Below, piece by piece: positions 37,897 through 44,391 of a stretch of DNA of 64,000 nt. Position 1 is the first letter of the stretch. Each line of letters starts with the position of its first letter. The position numbers were made by a program, and so were the translations under genes. Source of the DNA: an uncultured Aquitalea sp. (GTDB taxonomy: Bacteria > Pseudomonadota > Gammaproteobacteria > Burkholderiales > Chromobacteriaceae). Location of the stretch: positions 1 to 64,000 of the forward strand of contig NZ_CAMFLA010000011.1 of NCBI RefSeq assembly GCF_945957525.1, written 5' to 3'. Under the pieces are notes generated by a model. That model saw nothing but the letters and a program-made list of their open reading frames with translations. It did not search any database and was not told the DNA's origin.

Positions 37897-38001
37897 TTAC
37901 TGGCCGATAACGACTTTGCGCACCGGACCAACGCGCCACACCAACGCCATGATGATGGCAACCGGAATGGCCATTGCGGTGATTTGCTTAACATTCGGCA
38001 T
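37897..38001 (-). CDS. Prophage tiny membrane protein (34 aa)
   Basis: MPNVKQITAMAIPVAIIMAL followed by VWRVGPVRKVVIGQ is a single-span protein. It has the strongest Shine-Dalgarno of the element (AGGGAGGGG, 5-6 nt before ATG) and is the first gene after the operator palindrome, directly before the capsid gene. High expression as a virion membrane component is likely. Confidence 0.68.
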   Translation of the reverse strand: MPNVKQITAMAIPVAIIMALVWRVGPVRKVVIGQ

Positions 38002-38079
38002 TTTTTCCCCTCCCTGTCGGGGTTGTTTAACGAAAGAGCCCTCAGGCTATCCGCGCCCCTTCCCCGCCTCAATCCCCCC

Positions 38080-38102
38080 TTTCCCGTAACGGTTACGGGA
38101 AA
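38080..38102. promoter_or_regulatory. Perfect 23-bp palindrome between early and late prophage genes
   Basis: The arms TTTCCCGTAAC and GTTACGGGAAA (11 bp each) flank a single G. It sits between the early-operon terminator and the first late gene, where a late-promoter operator is expected. Related CGTAACGG copies occur at 37,889, 40,001, 40,268 and 42,201. Confidence 0.65.
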
Positions 38103-38109
38103 ATGGGCG

Positions 38110-38135
38110 AAAAAAAACCGGCGCACGGCCGGTTT
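38110..38135 (-). terminator. Terminator of the prophage early operon
   Basis: AACCGGC and GCCGGTT arms with a GCAC-type loop are followed on the minus strand by eight Ts, just after the ATPase stop. Confidence 0.8.
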
Positions 38136-38154
38136 CTGTTGCGCACCGGATACA

Positions 38155-38766
38155 CTAGCCAGCCGTCAACACGGCGTCGCGCATGTCTTTCTGTATGAAT
38201 TCGTACCCTTTCAACGCCACCACCCTATCCACGCTGATATCCAGAAACTGCGCCAGCGCCTGCCGGTCAGCCTGATAGTTGAGACGGTGCGTCCTGACGT
38301 GGGTCGCATTGCCCAAAAAGTGTTTGTCGATGCTGGCCGGCCGCTGGCTGGTGCCGTACACGGTCAACTTACGGTGCCGCCCTTGGGTGCTGATCTGCCG
38401 CCATGGCCCCGGTGCCCATGACGGGCTTGTGACGTCCGACAGTTCTTCGGCAATGAATGTGACATTGCCCGCTGCAAAGATGATCTTGCACAGCGTTTCG
38501 AACTTGGCGCGCAACACCTTCTCGTCCATCGTTTTGGGCCGATATGCCAGCTTCACCCGCTTGCCGGAGCGCAAACCGCCCAGCACGTCGGCAAGGCTGG
38601 TTGTCGGCTTCGCAAAGTCGCCGTATTCCTCCCGCGCATCCCAAATGATCAACCGTTGCGGCTTGGCCTTGCGGATCTGGCTTTTGACATAGTGCGACTT
38701 CCCGCAACCGGACGCGCCCATGACGGCCTCGATATGGGCGGTGTTGTCACATCCCTTAGCCGACAT
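38155..38766 (-). CDS. Genome-packaging ATPase, FtsK/HerA superfamily (PM2 P9/PRD1 P9-like)
   Basis: A 203-residue P-loop ATPase with no membrane segment. Walker A is GASGCGKS (residues 17-24), Walker B is VTFIAEE (about 102-108), and VYGTSQRPASID is the TQRP-type motif shared with FtsK/HerA pumps. The short length and position near the capsid gene match packaging ATPases of tailless internal-membrane phages. Filamentous-phage Zot proteins are longer and have a membrane helix. It overlaps the upstream gene by 11 bp. Confidence 0.82.
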   Translation of the reverse strand: MSAKGCDNTAHIEAVMGASGCGKSHYVKSQIRKAKPQRLIIWDAREEYGDFAKPTTSLADVLGGLRSGKRVKLAYRPKTMDEKVLRAKFETLCKIIFAAGNVTFIAEELSDVTSPSWAPGPWRQISTQGRHRKLTVYGTSQRPASIDKHFLGNATHVRTHRLNYQADRQALAQFLDISVDRVVALKGYEFIQKDMRDAVLTAG

Positions 38767-39253
38767 TCACCGCACTCCAGCCCGGCAGGTCGCTCTCCTG
38801 CTTCGGCGCTTCCTGCATGTCAGCGGCCGGCGCCGGCTCTTTCTTGGGCTTTTCCGCAGCCCGCGCCGCGATGTCCGCTTTGATGCCCGCATAGACGCCA
38901 AAACCAAAGGTGGAGCACGTCACCAGCGCAGCCAGTTCCGCGCCGTACTGACTGAGCCAGCCGCCAGCCGCCACGCCGTACTTGTCCAGCACCGCGCCAA
39001 CGCTCTCTGCCACCGCCTGGCACTTTTCAGGCGGTGCCGTGTTTTCCAGCGACGGGAAATAGTGCTTACCCATCGACACCGCCATTTCCAGCCCCATCGC
39101 TACACATTGGGCATTGCCCATGCTGGCCGGTGCCGGCGCTTCGCCCGGCTGGTATTCCTGCGCGACCGGCTCATGCTGCGCGACAAGCGCATCCAGTTCC
39201 GGGTTTTTGAGTTCGTCGGACACCACTTCCGCGCCTTGATCTTCTTTTGCCAT
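38756..39253 (-). CDS. Prophage acidic protein with one membrane helix (165 aa)
   Basis: An acidic N-terminal half (KNPELDALVAQHEPVAQEY) is followed by a helical region, a hydrophobic segment near residues 107-125 (LAALVTCSTFGFGVYAGI) and a Pro/Lys-rich tail. Its ATG overlaps the preceding TAA (TAATG). It sits between replication and packaging genes; function is unknown. Confidence 0.62.
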   Translation of the reverse strand: MAKEDQGAEVVSDELKNPELDALVAQHEPVAQEYQPGEAPAPASMGNAQCVAMGLEMAVSMGKHYFPSLENTAPPEKCQAVAESVGAVLDKYGVAAGGWLSQYGAELAALVTCSTFGFGVYAGIKADIAARAAEKPKKEPAPAADMQEAPKQESDLPGWSAVNVG

Positions 39254-39426
39254 TACTTCTTTCCTTTCCGTTTCTGACGTTTCGCCGCGGCAACGCCGCT
39301 CACCCTGCCCGGTGCCGGACGGACGCACACAGGGCTTACTCCTGCCAAGTGGAAAGCCGGCTGCACGCAACCGGCGCTTGCCATCAGCTGCCACATGCTG
39401 ACCTTGCTCAAGTCACGCAGCTTCAT
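39253..39426 (-). CDS. Prophage small basic protein (57 aa)
   Basis: The ORF begins [20 protein letters not shown] and ends in a very basic tail (AAAKRQKRKGKK). The ATG overlaps the preceding stop (ATGA) and the stop overlaps the next start (TAATG), which argues for a real gene. The basic tail suggests DNA or membrane phosphate binding. Confidence 0.5.
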   Translation of the reverse strand: MKLRDLSKVSMWQLMASAGCVQPAFHLAGVSPVCVRPAPGRVSGVAAAKRQKRKGKK

Positions 39427-39677
39427 GCGACCCCCGTCAGGTTTTCCCAGAAACCGCCCTTTGCCGGCTCCGGCTTGTTGTCGTCAACGGCTTGCACCAC
39501 CGCTCGGCGAATGCGCGACAACATTCCTTCGGCTTGCTCCGGCCTGCGCGTGAAAAGCTGGGCCTTGCAGCCATGGCGGCAGAACATCAGCGGCCGGCCG
39601 TTCTTATCTTCGTTGACATCGGCTTGACTGCCGCAGCACGGGCAATCCATGTGCCCGATCAAATCCCCCTTAGCCAT
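39423..39677 (-). CDS. Prophage zinc-ribbon protein (84 aa)
   Basis: [19 protein letters not shown] followed by [12 protein letters not shown] gives a CxxC and a CxxxC pair of a zinc ribbon. The C-terminus is polar. It follows the Rep gene and may be an accessory DNA-binding protein. The start overlaps the upstream small ORF by 8 bp. Confidence 0.7.
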   Translation of the reverse strand: MAKGDLIGHMDCPCCGSQADVNEDKNGRPLMFCRHGCKAQLFTRRPEQAEGMLSRIRRAVVQAVDDNKPEPAKGGFWENLTGVA

Positions 39678-41794
39678 GAGCGCGCCCTTTCGATGCTTGC
39701 GCCAAGCCCTCCAGCGCCGTTTCGAATTCGGTCAATTTCTTTGCCATCGCCTCCAGCGCGCCCGCTGTCGCCTTGGCGAACGCGGTCGCTCGCGGCTGGG
39801 CGTTCATCATGTTGGCCAGCGCCAGCGCGTCGGCCGCATCCTGCAATTGCTTCAGAGCGGTTTCCATCACGGTTCCTTATCCCGGCTAAGCCGGCGTTTT
39901 TCCATCCGCGCAATGCTGCGCGGCTTCTATGCAGCCCCCAATCAACCCCACGTTGATAGGCTGCATCCTCTTCTGCCTGCTGCATGGCCCCGGTTTCGTA
40001 TTCCCGTAACGGGCGAGGCTCAAGCGGCAGGTAATGCTCCGGCTCCGTCAGCGGCGCTCCGCCGTTGACGGCCATCAGTTCGCGCCAGCCTTCGGGCAAT
40101 TCCACGTCGTAAAGCTGGCGGTTTTCGGTATCCGTACAGTTATTGACACGAGTCCAAGGCGACGCGGCTTCGCCGCATCGCTGCAAAACCCACTCATGCA
40201 CACGCGTTGTAACGAACTGGCCCGACGCATCTTCGATGACGCCGACCAGCTTTCCCTTAACGATTTCCCCGTAACGGTTACGAGTTTCTTCGTCAGACTC
40301 TTCGCGCACGATTTTCAGCGGCATGTCTTTGCGCGGATTGAACGGCCCACCCATCAGGCGAACAAACGTATTCCAGTGCCCGGCGTCTGCCGCTTCGACG
40401 GCTTCATCCAGTACGGACTTTGGGCCGGGCGGCAGGCCACGGACTTCGCGCCACAGCACATAGGCCAATTGCTCTTGCATGGCCTCTTCGCCGGTCAACT
40501 GCGCCCGGCGCAACTCGCGCCAAACCGTGACAGGCGGCCCGCCGATCTGCTGGAACTGGCGAATGCCCCACGTTGAGGCCCAGGCGTCAACACGCTGCGC
40601 ACCTTCGGCCGCTTCCATCGGGCTATCCGCCTCGAATTCCGCGCCAATGCCGTTACCATCTGCGCCCATGCCGTCGATGTTTTTGGAGATGTACTTGGCG
40701 ATGTAACCAACCGCACTTCCCTTGCTCCAGTCGATAGCCTTGGCGGTAAAGCGGTGTTCCTTCGCGCCGCGTTCGTTGCCATCCTCCGCCAGCGCATAGC
40801 GCGCCATGATTTCGCGCACTTGTGCGACTGCCGCCGCTTCCATGAAAAACAGCATGTGCCAATGAACTGTGCCGTCGTGATGCGGCTCCGCCACGCGAAA
40901 ACCGTAGATTTTCAGGCCGCTACGGCTGAGGGCAGCACGTATGCGCGCCCAGACTTTGCACAGGTATTTCTGCGCCTCTTGGGCATAGGTTCGTTGCCAC
41001 TTGGCGTTTTGGTGCCCCTCTTCGTGAAAGGCATGAAACTTTGATGGCGTGGTGAGCGTGTAGAACTCGGCGGCATGCCCCATGCCGATGGCGATCAACT
41101 CAAAGCCAGCAATGCGCGTCATCAGTTCAGCGCGGCGGATAGCCTTGTTGCTGGTCGACACTTCGGCCAGTTCCTCAAGGGTGAATGCCTGGCCCATCTC
41201 GTTGATTGCCTGCATGGATGCAAGCAAGGCCCGGTTTCTGGCGTTCTGTGCCAGTCGTGCAGAAACGGTTTCATGCGAGCAGAACAGCCCGCGCACCCGG
41301 TTTACGTGGCCTAGGTCGATGTGAAGTTTTTCGACTGTCTGGCGCTGGCGGGTGCGGAATTGCTTGCGCCACCATCTGGCATCGATCACCCGCGCCCACT
41401 TCGCGGCCAGCGTCTTGCCCTGTGGCATGGAAACGCCCTTGTCGCGGCAAAGGTCAGCCAACGGTAGCAATTGGCAGAACCCCACCGCCGCCGCTGCTTC
41501 CACCTTGCGGCGGGTTTCTTCGGCTTCCTGCGCCGCGTCGTTTGCCTTCGCAACTAGGTCCGCGTCGCAATCGTTGAAATCGACATGCGGGCAAATGTCA
41601 TGCAGCACACGAGAAACCCAGACGTCCGCCTTGACTGCCGCTCCCGGCCGCTTTGCGTCAGCGCGACGGCGGTATTCCCGCACGATGGCCTTGTTGAATC
41701 GCTCCGGCAGTTGCGCCCATTCGATAGGCTCCCGCACCCAATCGGCCACCGGCCAGCGGAAACCGGCCTCTGTACGCGGTACGGCCAGCATCAT
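39659..41794 (-). CDS. Replication initiation protein, GpA-type HUH endonuclease
   Basis: A 711-residue rolling-circle initiator of the P2 GpA/phiX174 A superfamily. The HUH metal motif is HWH (residues 311-313) within VHWHMLFFM, and the paired active tyrosines are Tyr364 and Tyr368 in [13 protein letters not shown]. It nicks one strand at the origin and ligates the product. PM2 P12 belongs to the same superfamily. The ATG overlaps the preceding stop (ATGA). The last 65 codons are overlapped in another frame by a small ORF with its own ribosome site, and the Rep tail there is low-complexity. Confidence 0.92.
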   Translation of the reverse strand: MMLAVPRTEAGFRWPVADWVREPIEWAQLPERFNKAIVREYRRRADAKRPGAAVKADVWVSRVLHDICPHVDFNDCDADLVAKANDAAQEAEETRRKVEAAAAVGFCQLLPLADLCRDKGVSMPQGKTLAAKWARVIDARWWRKQFRTRQRQTVEKLHIDLGHVNRVRGLFCSHETVSARLAQNARNRALLASMQAINEMGQAFTLEELAEVSTSNKAIRRAELMTRIAGFELIAIGMGHAAEFYTLTTPSKFHAFHEEGHQNAKWQRTYAQEAQKYLCKVWARIRAALSRSGLKIYGFRVAEPHHDGTVHWHMLFFMEAAAVAQVREIMARYALAEDGNERGAKEHRFTAKAIDWSKGSAVGYIAKYISKNIDGMGADGNGIGAEFEADSPMEAAEGAQRVDAWASTWGIRQFQQIGGPPVTVWRELRRAQLTGEEAMQEQLAYVLWREVRGLPPGPKSVLDEAVEAADAGHWNTFVRLMGGPFNPRKDMPLKIVREESDEETRNRYGEIVKGKLVGVIEDASGQFVTTRVHEWVLQRCGEAASPWTRVNNCTDTENRQLYDVELPEGWRELMAVNGGAPLTEPEHYLPLEPRPLREYETGAMQQAEEDAAYQRGVDWGLHRSRAALRGWKNAGLAGIRNRDGNRSEAIAGCGRRAGAGQHDERPAASDRVRQGDSGRAGGDGKEIDRIRNGAGGLGASIERARSWLRGI
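39670..39867 (-). CDS. Small coiled-coil protein overprinted on the rep 3' end
   Basis: A 65-residue helical protein ([20 protein letters not shown] when read from the GTG 3 bp upstream) lies wholly inside the last 210 bp of rep in a different frame. AAGGA precedes the ATG at 6 nt. Its composition (Ala, Leu, Glu, Lys) is more protein-like than the Arg/Gly-rich Rep tail encoded by the same DNA. Confidence 0.6.
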   Translation of the reverse strand: METALKQLQDAADALALANMMNAQPRATAFAKATAGALEAMAKKLTEFETALEGLAQASKGRAHG

Positions 41795-42180
41795 GCAGCC
41801 TTGCGCACCTTGCTATGCCCGTTGCGGAGCTTTGCGGAGGCGATGTTGTGACTGAAAAGCAGGCCCTCGAACTGGTGCCAGAGTTGGCCGCATTGCGTAA
41901 TCATCAGCGGCGACACCTCCAGCTTTGCCGCCAGCATCGTGGCGTTCACCTGCTTTTCCAATTCCATGATCATGCGGAGCGCTGTTTGAACTTGCGCCAT
42001 GGCGTCGAGCTGAGAGGGGGAGAGGGTTTGCGCTTGCAGGGTAGAGACCGATTGCAAGGCGTCACGATGGAATGGCTGTTGCTGGGTTTTGGCCGGCTTC
42101 ATGGCGTCCGCCTTTTCGAGAATCCCGGCAATTGCTGCCATCGCTTCGAAATGACATTCGCGTATTTCTTGATTTTCCAT
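41791..42180 (-). CDS. Prophage early helical protein (129 aa)
   Basis: A helical, Met/Gln-rich protein ([20 protein letters not shown] onward) is the first gene of the early operon. The ATG at 42180 is preferred; a GTG at 42201 would add seven residues. Its stop overlaps the rep start (ATGA). No family was recognised. Confidence 0.6.
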   Translation of the reverse strand: MENQEIRECHFEAMAAIAGILEKADAMKPAKTQQQPFHRDALQSVSTLQAQTLSPSQLDAMAQVQTALRMIMELEKQVNATMLAAKLEVSPLMITQCGQLWHQFEGLLFSHNIASAKLRNGHSKVRKAA

Positions 42181-42200
42181 GCTGACCACGCCGAATTCCA

Positions 42201-42402
42201 CCGTAACGGTAACGGTTTGTAAGTTTCAGGAACGCGGCCCAGCGCATGATGTCTGCATGATCAGTTGGGTGTCAGTCATTTCACCGGACCGCTGGAGCCA
42301 ATGGTATAGCGGTTTTCCGACGTACTTCGACACCCCCTGAGGATTTCCTTTTTTACTCTGCCCAGCTATAAAGAGGGCATCAACCTATAGGGATTTTTGA
42401 AT
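42201..42402. promoter_or_regulatory. Divergent control region of the prophage
   Basis: This 200-bp gap separates the leftward replication operon from the rightward regulator. CCGTAACGGTAACGG at 42201-42215 repeats the late palindrome half-site. TATAAA at 42367-42372 is a -10 candidate for the regulator, without a good -35. It probably holds the lysis-lysogeny promoters. Confidence 0.5.
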
Positions 42403-42756
42403 ATGTTGACCTCCATCGAATGGCTTTCCGTTCTGAAATCAAAGATTTGCGCGCAATCCGATTACGCTGTTTCGAAAATCCTTGGTGTTTCCACTGGAAC
42501 AGTGTCTAGTTACCGCACTCGGAAAACTTTCCTAGACCAAAACATCTGTAATTTGGTGGCTGAGCTGATAGAAATTGATGCGAAGTACCTGTATATCTCG
42601 ACACACTACGAGCGTTCGCACTCCAAGGAGGAAAAGGAGGTATGGCTGCGCCTTTGGGAGGATGTCGGCGGCGCGCAACTTGAGGAAAACATTAGAAAAA
42701 ATCTGGACGTGAAATGGCTTCAGCCTGCCGTAAGATTCGTCAGGACATATGCATAG
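42403..42756 (+). CDS. Prophage repressor-like DNA-binding protein
   Basis: A 117-residue protein with an N-terminal helix-turn-helix (SDYAVSKILGVSTGTVSSYR) and a helical C-terminus, the layout of small phage repressors. It is divergent from rep, as expected for a lysogeny repressor, and its base composition is more AT-rich than the rest of the element. The ATG at 42403 has AGGGA 9 nt upstream; a TTG at 42397 is possible. The gene ends just inside the right dif-like site. Confidence 0.75.
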   Translation: MLTSIEWLSVLKSKICAQSDYAVSKILGVSTGTVSSYRTRKTFLDQNICNLVAELIEIDAKYLYISTHYERSHSKEEKEVWLRLWEDVGGAQLEENIRKNLDVKWLQPAVRFVRTYA

Positions 42757-42778
42757 CAGACTATATATTATGCGTCTT
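42751..42778 (-). promoter_or_regulatory. Degenerate dif-like site (right edge of prophage)
   Basis: Read on the minus strand, the XerC arm AAGACGCATAA and centre TATATA match dif well, but the XerD arm GTCTGCTATGC does not. Shared with the left site is TATATATTATGCG. This is the pattern of an element that brought a poor XerD arm and regenerated a good dif on the other side. Confidence 0.75.
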
Positions 42779-42831
42779 TATGTTTTATGTCATGCAAGTG
42801 GTCTTCCGCACAGGCGGCCCGCATACAAGGC

Positions 42832-44193
42832 TCAGATCACATCCGGGTCTATGAACATGGGGCTGCCATCGCTGAAACGCGACAATCTGAACTCGTGAGG
42901 ATCGACAGTCGGGCCGGTTTGCATCAGCAAGTCGGCCGCCAACTCTCCCGCGCCGGGGCCAATGCCAAAGCCGTGGCCGCTGAATCCTGTTGCCACCACC
43001 AGGCCTGGCAAGGCACTTACCGCTGAAATAACCGGCACCAGATCCGGGGTGAGATCGATACGCCCGGCCCAGGCAGCCGCCAGTTGAACGTCGGCCAACT
43101 CCGGGCGGCCCAGCTTGAAGCGGCGCATAGCCTCGTCGATCTGACGCATGTCCGGCTGCGGGTTATAGATGCGCTCGCGTTCAAAAACCGTTTCACCTTG
43201 AGTTGGCGGCATGGCCTGCCAGCGACGCTGCTGCACATAGCTTGCCGGCAAGGCATTCAGATGCATGTGGCGCCAGTTTTTCGCCAACAACGGGAAAAAC
43301 TGCCTGAAGAAACGAAAACTGTCCGGGCCGATGTCGTGTTGCTCACCCTCCAGCAGCGTGAGCGTAAAGCCGCCATCCTCCCGGTAGCGCAGGCAAAAAT
43401 CGCTGGCGCAGAACGTCCCCGGAATAATCGCCGGTGCTGGCGTGGTGCGCGCCACGGTGGCGCGCACATTCAACTGAGGCAGGCTGATTCCGTGCTGCCG
43501 CAGGAACAGGCTGCTCCAAGCCCCGCCTGCCAGTAATACCCGTGACGATCGCACCTGCCCTTTTTCAGTTTCCACTCCCACTACACGCCCGTCTTCCACC
43601 AGCAATCGCCTTACAGCTGTCTGTTGATGCAAGGAAGTCCCGGCCCGGCATGCCGCCTGAGCCAGCGCAGGAACGGCAATGCCAGGCTCCGCCCTGGCGT
43701 CTGTTGGCGTCTGCAATCCGCCAATCCATGGTGCGCCGCTGGATGGCAAGGCAGCCTCTGCCTGCGCGCCGTTAAGCTCCAGCACGTCAATGCCGGCAGC
43801 CCTGCCGCGCTTGGCCCAACGCTGCCATCGAGCCAATTCGGCGGGCTCGCGCGTCAAGCTGATCAGGCCGGTGCGACGAAAGCCCAGATCCGTATCCAGC
43901 TCGGCTTGCCATTGTTCCCAGATGGCCAGGCTGCGTACGATCAAAGGCAGTTCGCGCCGGTCTCTCCCCTGCTGCCGTACCCAACCCCAATTGCGACTGG
44001 ATTGTTCCGCCGCCACCAAGCCCTTCTCCAACAACACTACTCGCAAGCCGCGCTTGGTCAGATGCAGCGCAGCCGACACCCCGGCCACGCCTGCTCCAAT
44101 GATGATGGCGTCGGCCATGGCTGGGAGGCTCGCACTATTGTCTATCCAGCTGAAAGGCTGGCGGAGAATGTCTGCGTAGGCGTTTTGAGTCAT
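42832..44193 (-). CDS. FAD-dependent amine/amino acid oxidoreductase (DadA/PuuB-like)
   Basis: A 453-residue flavoprotein. The dinucleotide-binding motif AIIIGAGVAGVSAALHLTKRG (about residues 28-48) is followed by VVLLEKG, and the C-terminal VVATGFSGHGFGIGPGAGEL is the closing FAD motif of the DAO family. It probably oxidises a D-amino acid, a gamma-glutamyl amine or a similar amine. The start at 44193 was chosen over one 30 bp upstream. It is alone, with a palindromic operator and a promoter for the opposite strand in front. Confidence 0.85.
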   Translation of the reverse strand: MTQNAYADILRQPFSWIDNSASLPAMADAIIIGAGVAGVSAALHLTKRGLRVVLLEKGLVAAEQSSRNWGWVRQQGRDRRELPLIVRSLAIWEQWQAELDTDLGFRRTGLISLTREPAELARWQRWAKRGRAAGIDVLELNGAQAEAALPSSGAPWIGGLQTPTDARAEPGIAVPALAQAACRAGTSLHQQTAVRRLLVEDGRVVGVETEKGQVRSSRVLLAGGAWSSLFLRQHGISLPQLNVRATVARTTPAPAIIPGTFCASDFCLRYREDGGFTLTLLEGEQHDIGPDSFRFFRQFFPLLAKNWRHMHLNALPASYVQQRRWQAMPPTQGETVFERERIYNPQPDMRQIDEAMRRFKLGRPELADVQLAAAWAGRIDLTPDLVPVISAVSALPGLVVATGFSGHGFGIGPGAGELAADLLMQTGPTVDPHEFRLSRFSDGSPMFIDPDVI

Positions 44194-44241
44194 GTCTTGC
44201 TTTCTGCCATGCGCTGCTGGCAATGGCGCGGCATTTGCCGA

Positions 44242-44287
44242 TTGACAGCGCTAAGTGGCTTGCGTATAAACCGTACCGTACGGTTTA
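44242..44287 (+). promoter_or_regulatory. Near-consensus sigma-70 promoter overlapped by a perfect 21-bp palindrome
   Basis: TTGACA (44242-44247), a 17-bp spacer and TATAAA (44265-44270) form a near-perfect promoter. The palindrome TAAACCGTAC-C-GTACGGTTTA (44267-44287) overlaps the -10 and the expected start, so a dimeric repressor (TetR type by appearance) would shut it off. It points rightward into a region without a gene. Confidence 0.75.
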
Positions 44288-44391
44288 ATTATGGGCGGAT
44301 TATTGTCTCTACCGTATCACTTGCCTAAGTGTGAACCAACTGCTCAGCAGATATCGCACAGTGTTTCGCCCCCGTCAGGGGGCATTTTTTT
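44277..44391 (+). ncRNA. Candidate small RNA of about 115 nt
   Basis: The transcript would start inside the palindrome and end at a strong terminator at 44368-44391. No convincing ORF lies between; the only ATG frame (44291) runs through the terminator into the antisense of the GGDEF-EAL gene. The 3' end is antisense to the last codons of that gene. Confidence 0.45.
44368..44391 (+). terminator. Rightward terminator overlapping the GGDEF-EAL stop codon
   Basis: GCCCCC and GGGGGC arms with a GTCA loop are followed by ATTTTTTT on the plus strand only. It therefore serves rightward transcription, although the neighbouring genes run leftward. Confidence 0.85.

Larger units (their letters stand above)
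31679..42778. mobile_element. Corticovirus (PM2)-like prophage integrated at dif
   Basis: An 11.1 kb element lies between two dif-like sites that share the core TATATATTATGCG. It carries a PM2-type double jelly-roll major capsid protein, a small packaging ATPase, an HUH rolling-circle initiator, a lytic transglycosylase, many short membrane proteins with overlapping starts and stops, and two edge regulators. No integrase, large terminase, portal, tail tube or tape measure was seen. PM2 has a circular genome of about 10 kb, so the size fits. Integration through host XerCD is inferred from the dif boundaries. Confidence 0.82.

Noticed and set aside
39659-41794. Interpretation of the GpA-like Rep as a P2-like tailed prophage
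   Set aside because: P2 portal, terminase, tail sheath, tube and tape-measure genes are all absent from the 11 kb element. GpA-type Reps also occur in PM2 and microviruses.
31679-42778. Interpretation of the element as a filamentous (inovirus, CTX-like) prophage because it is at dif
   Set aside because: No Zot-type ATPase with a membrane helix, no pIII-like adsorption protein and no small coat protein in the usual order were seen. The double jelly-roll capsid and transglycosylase point to an icosahedral membrane virus.
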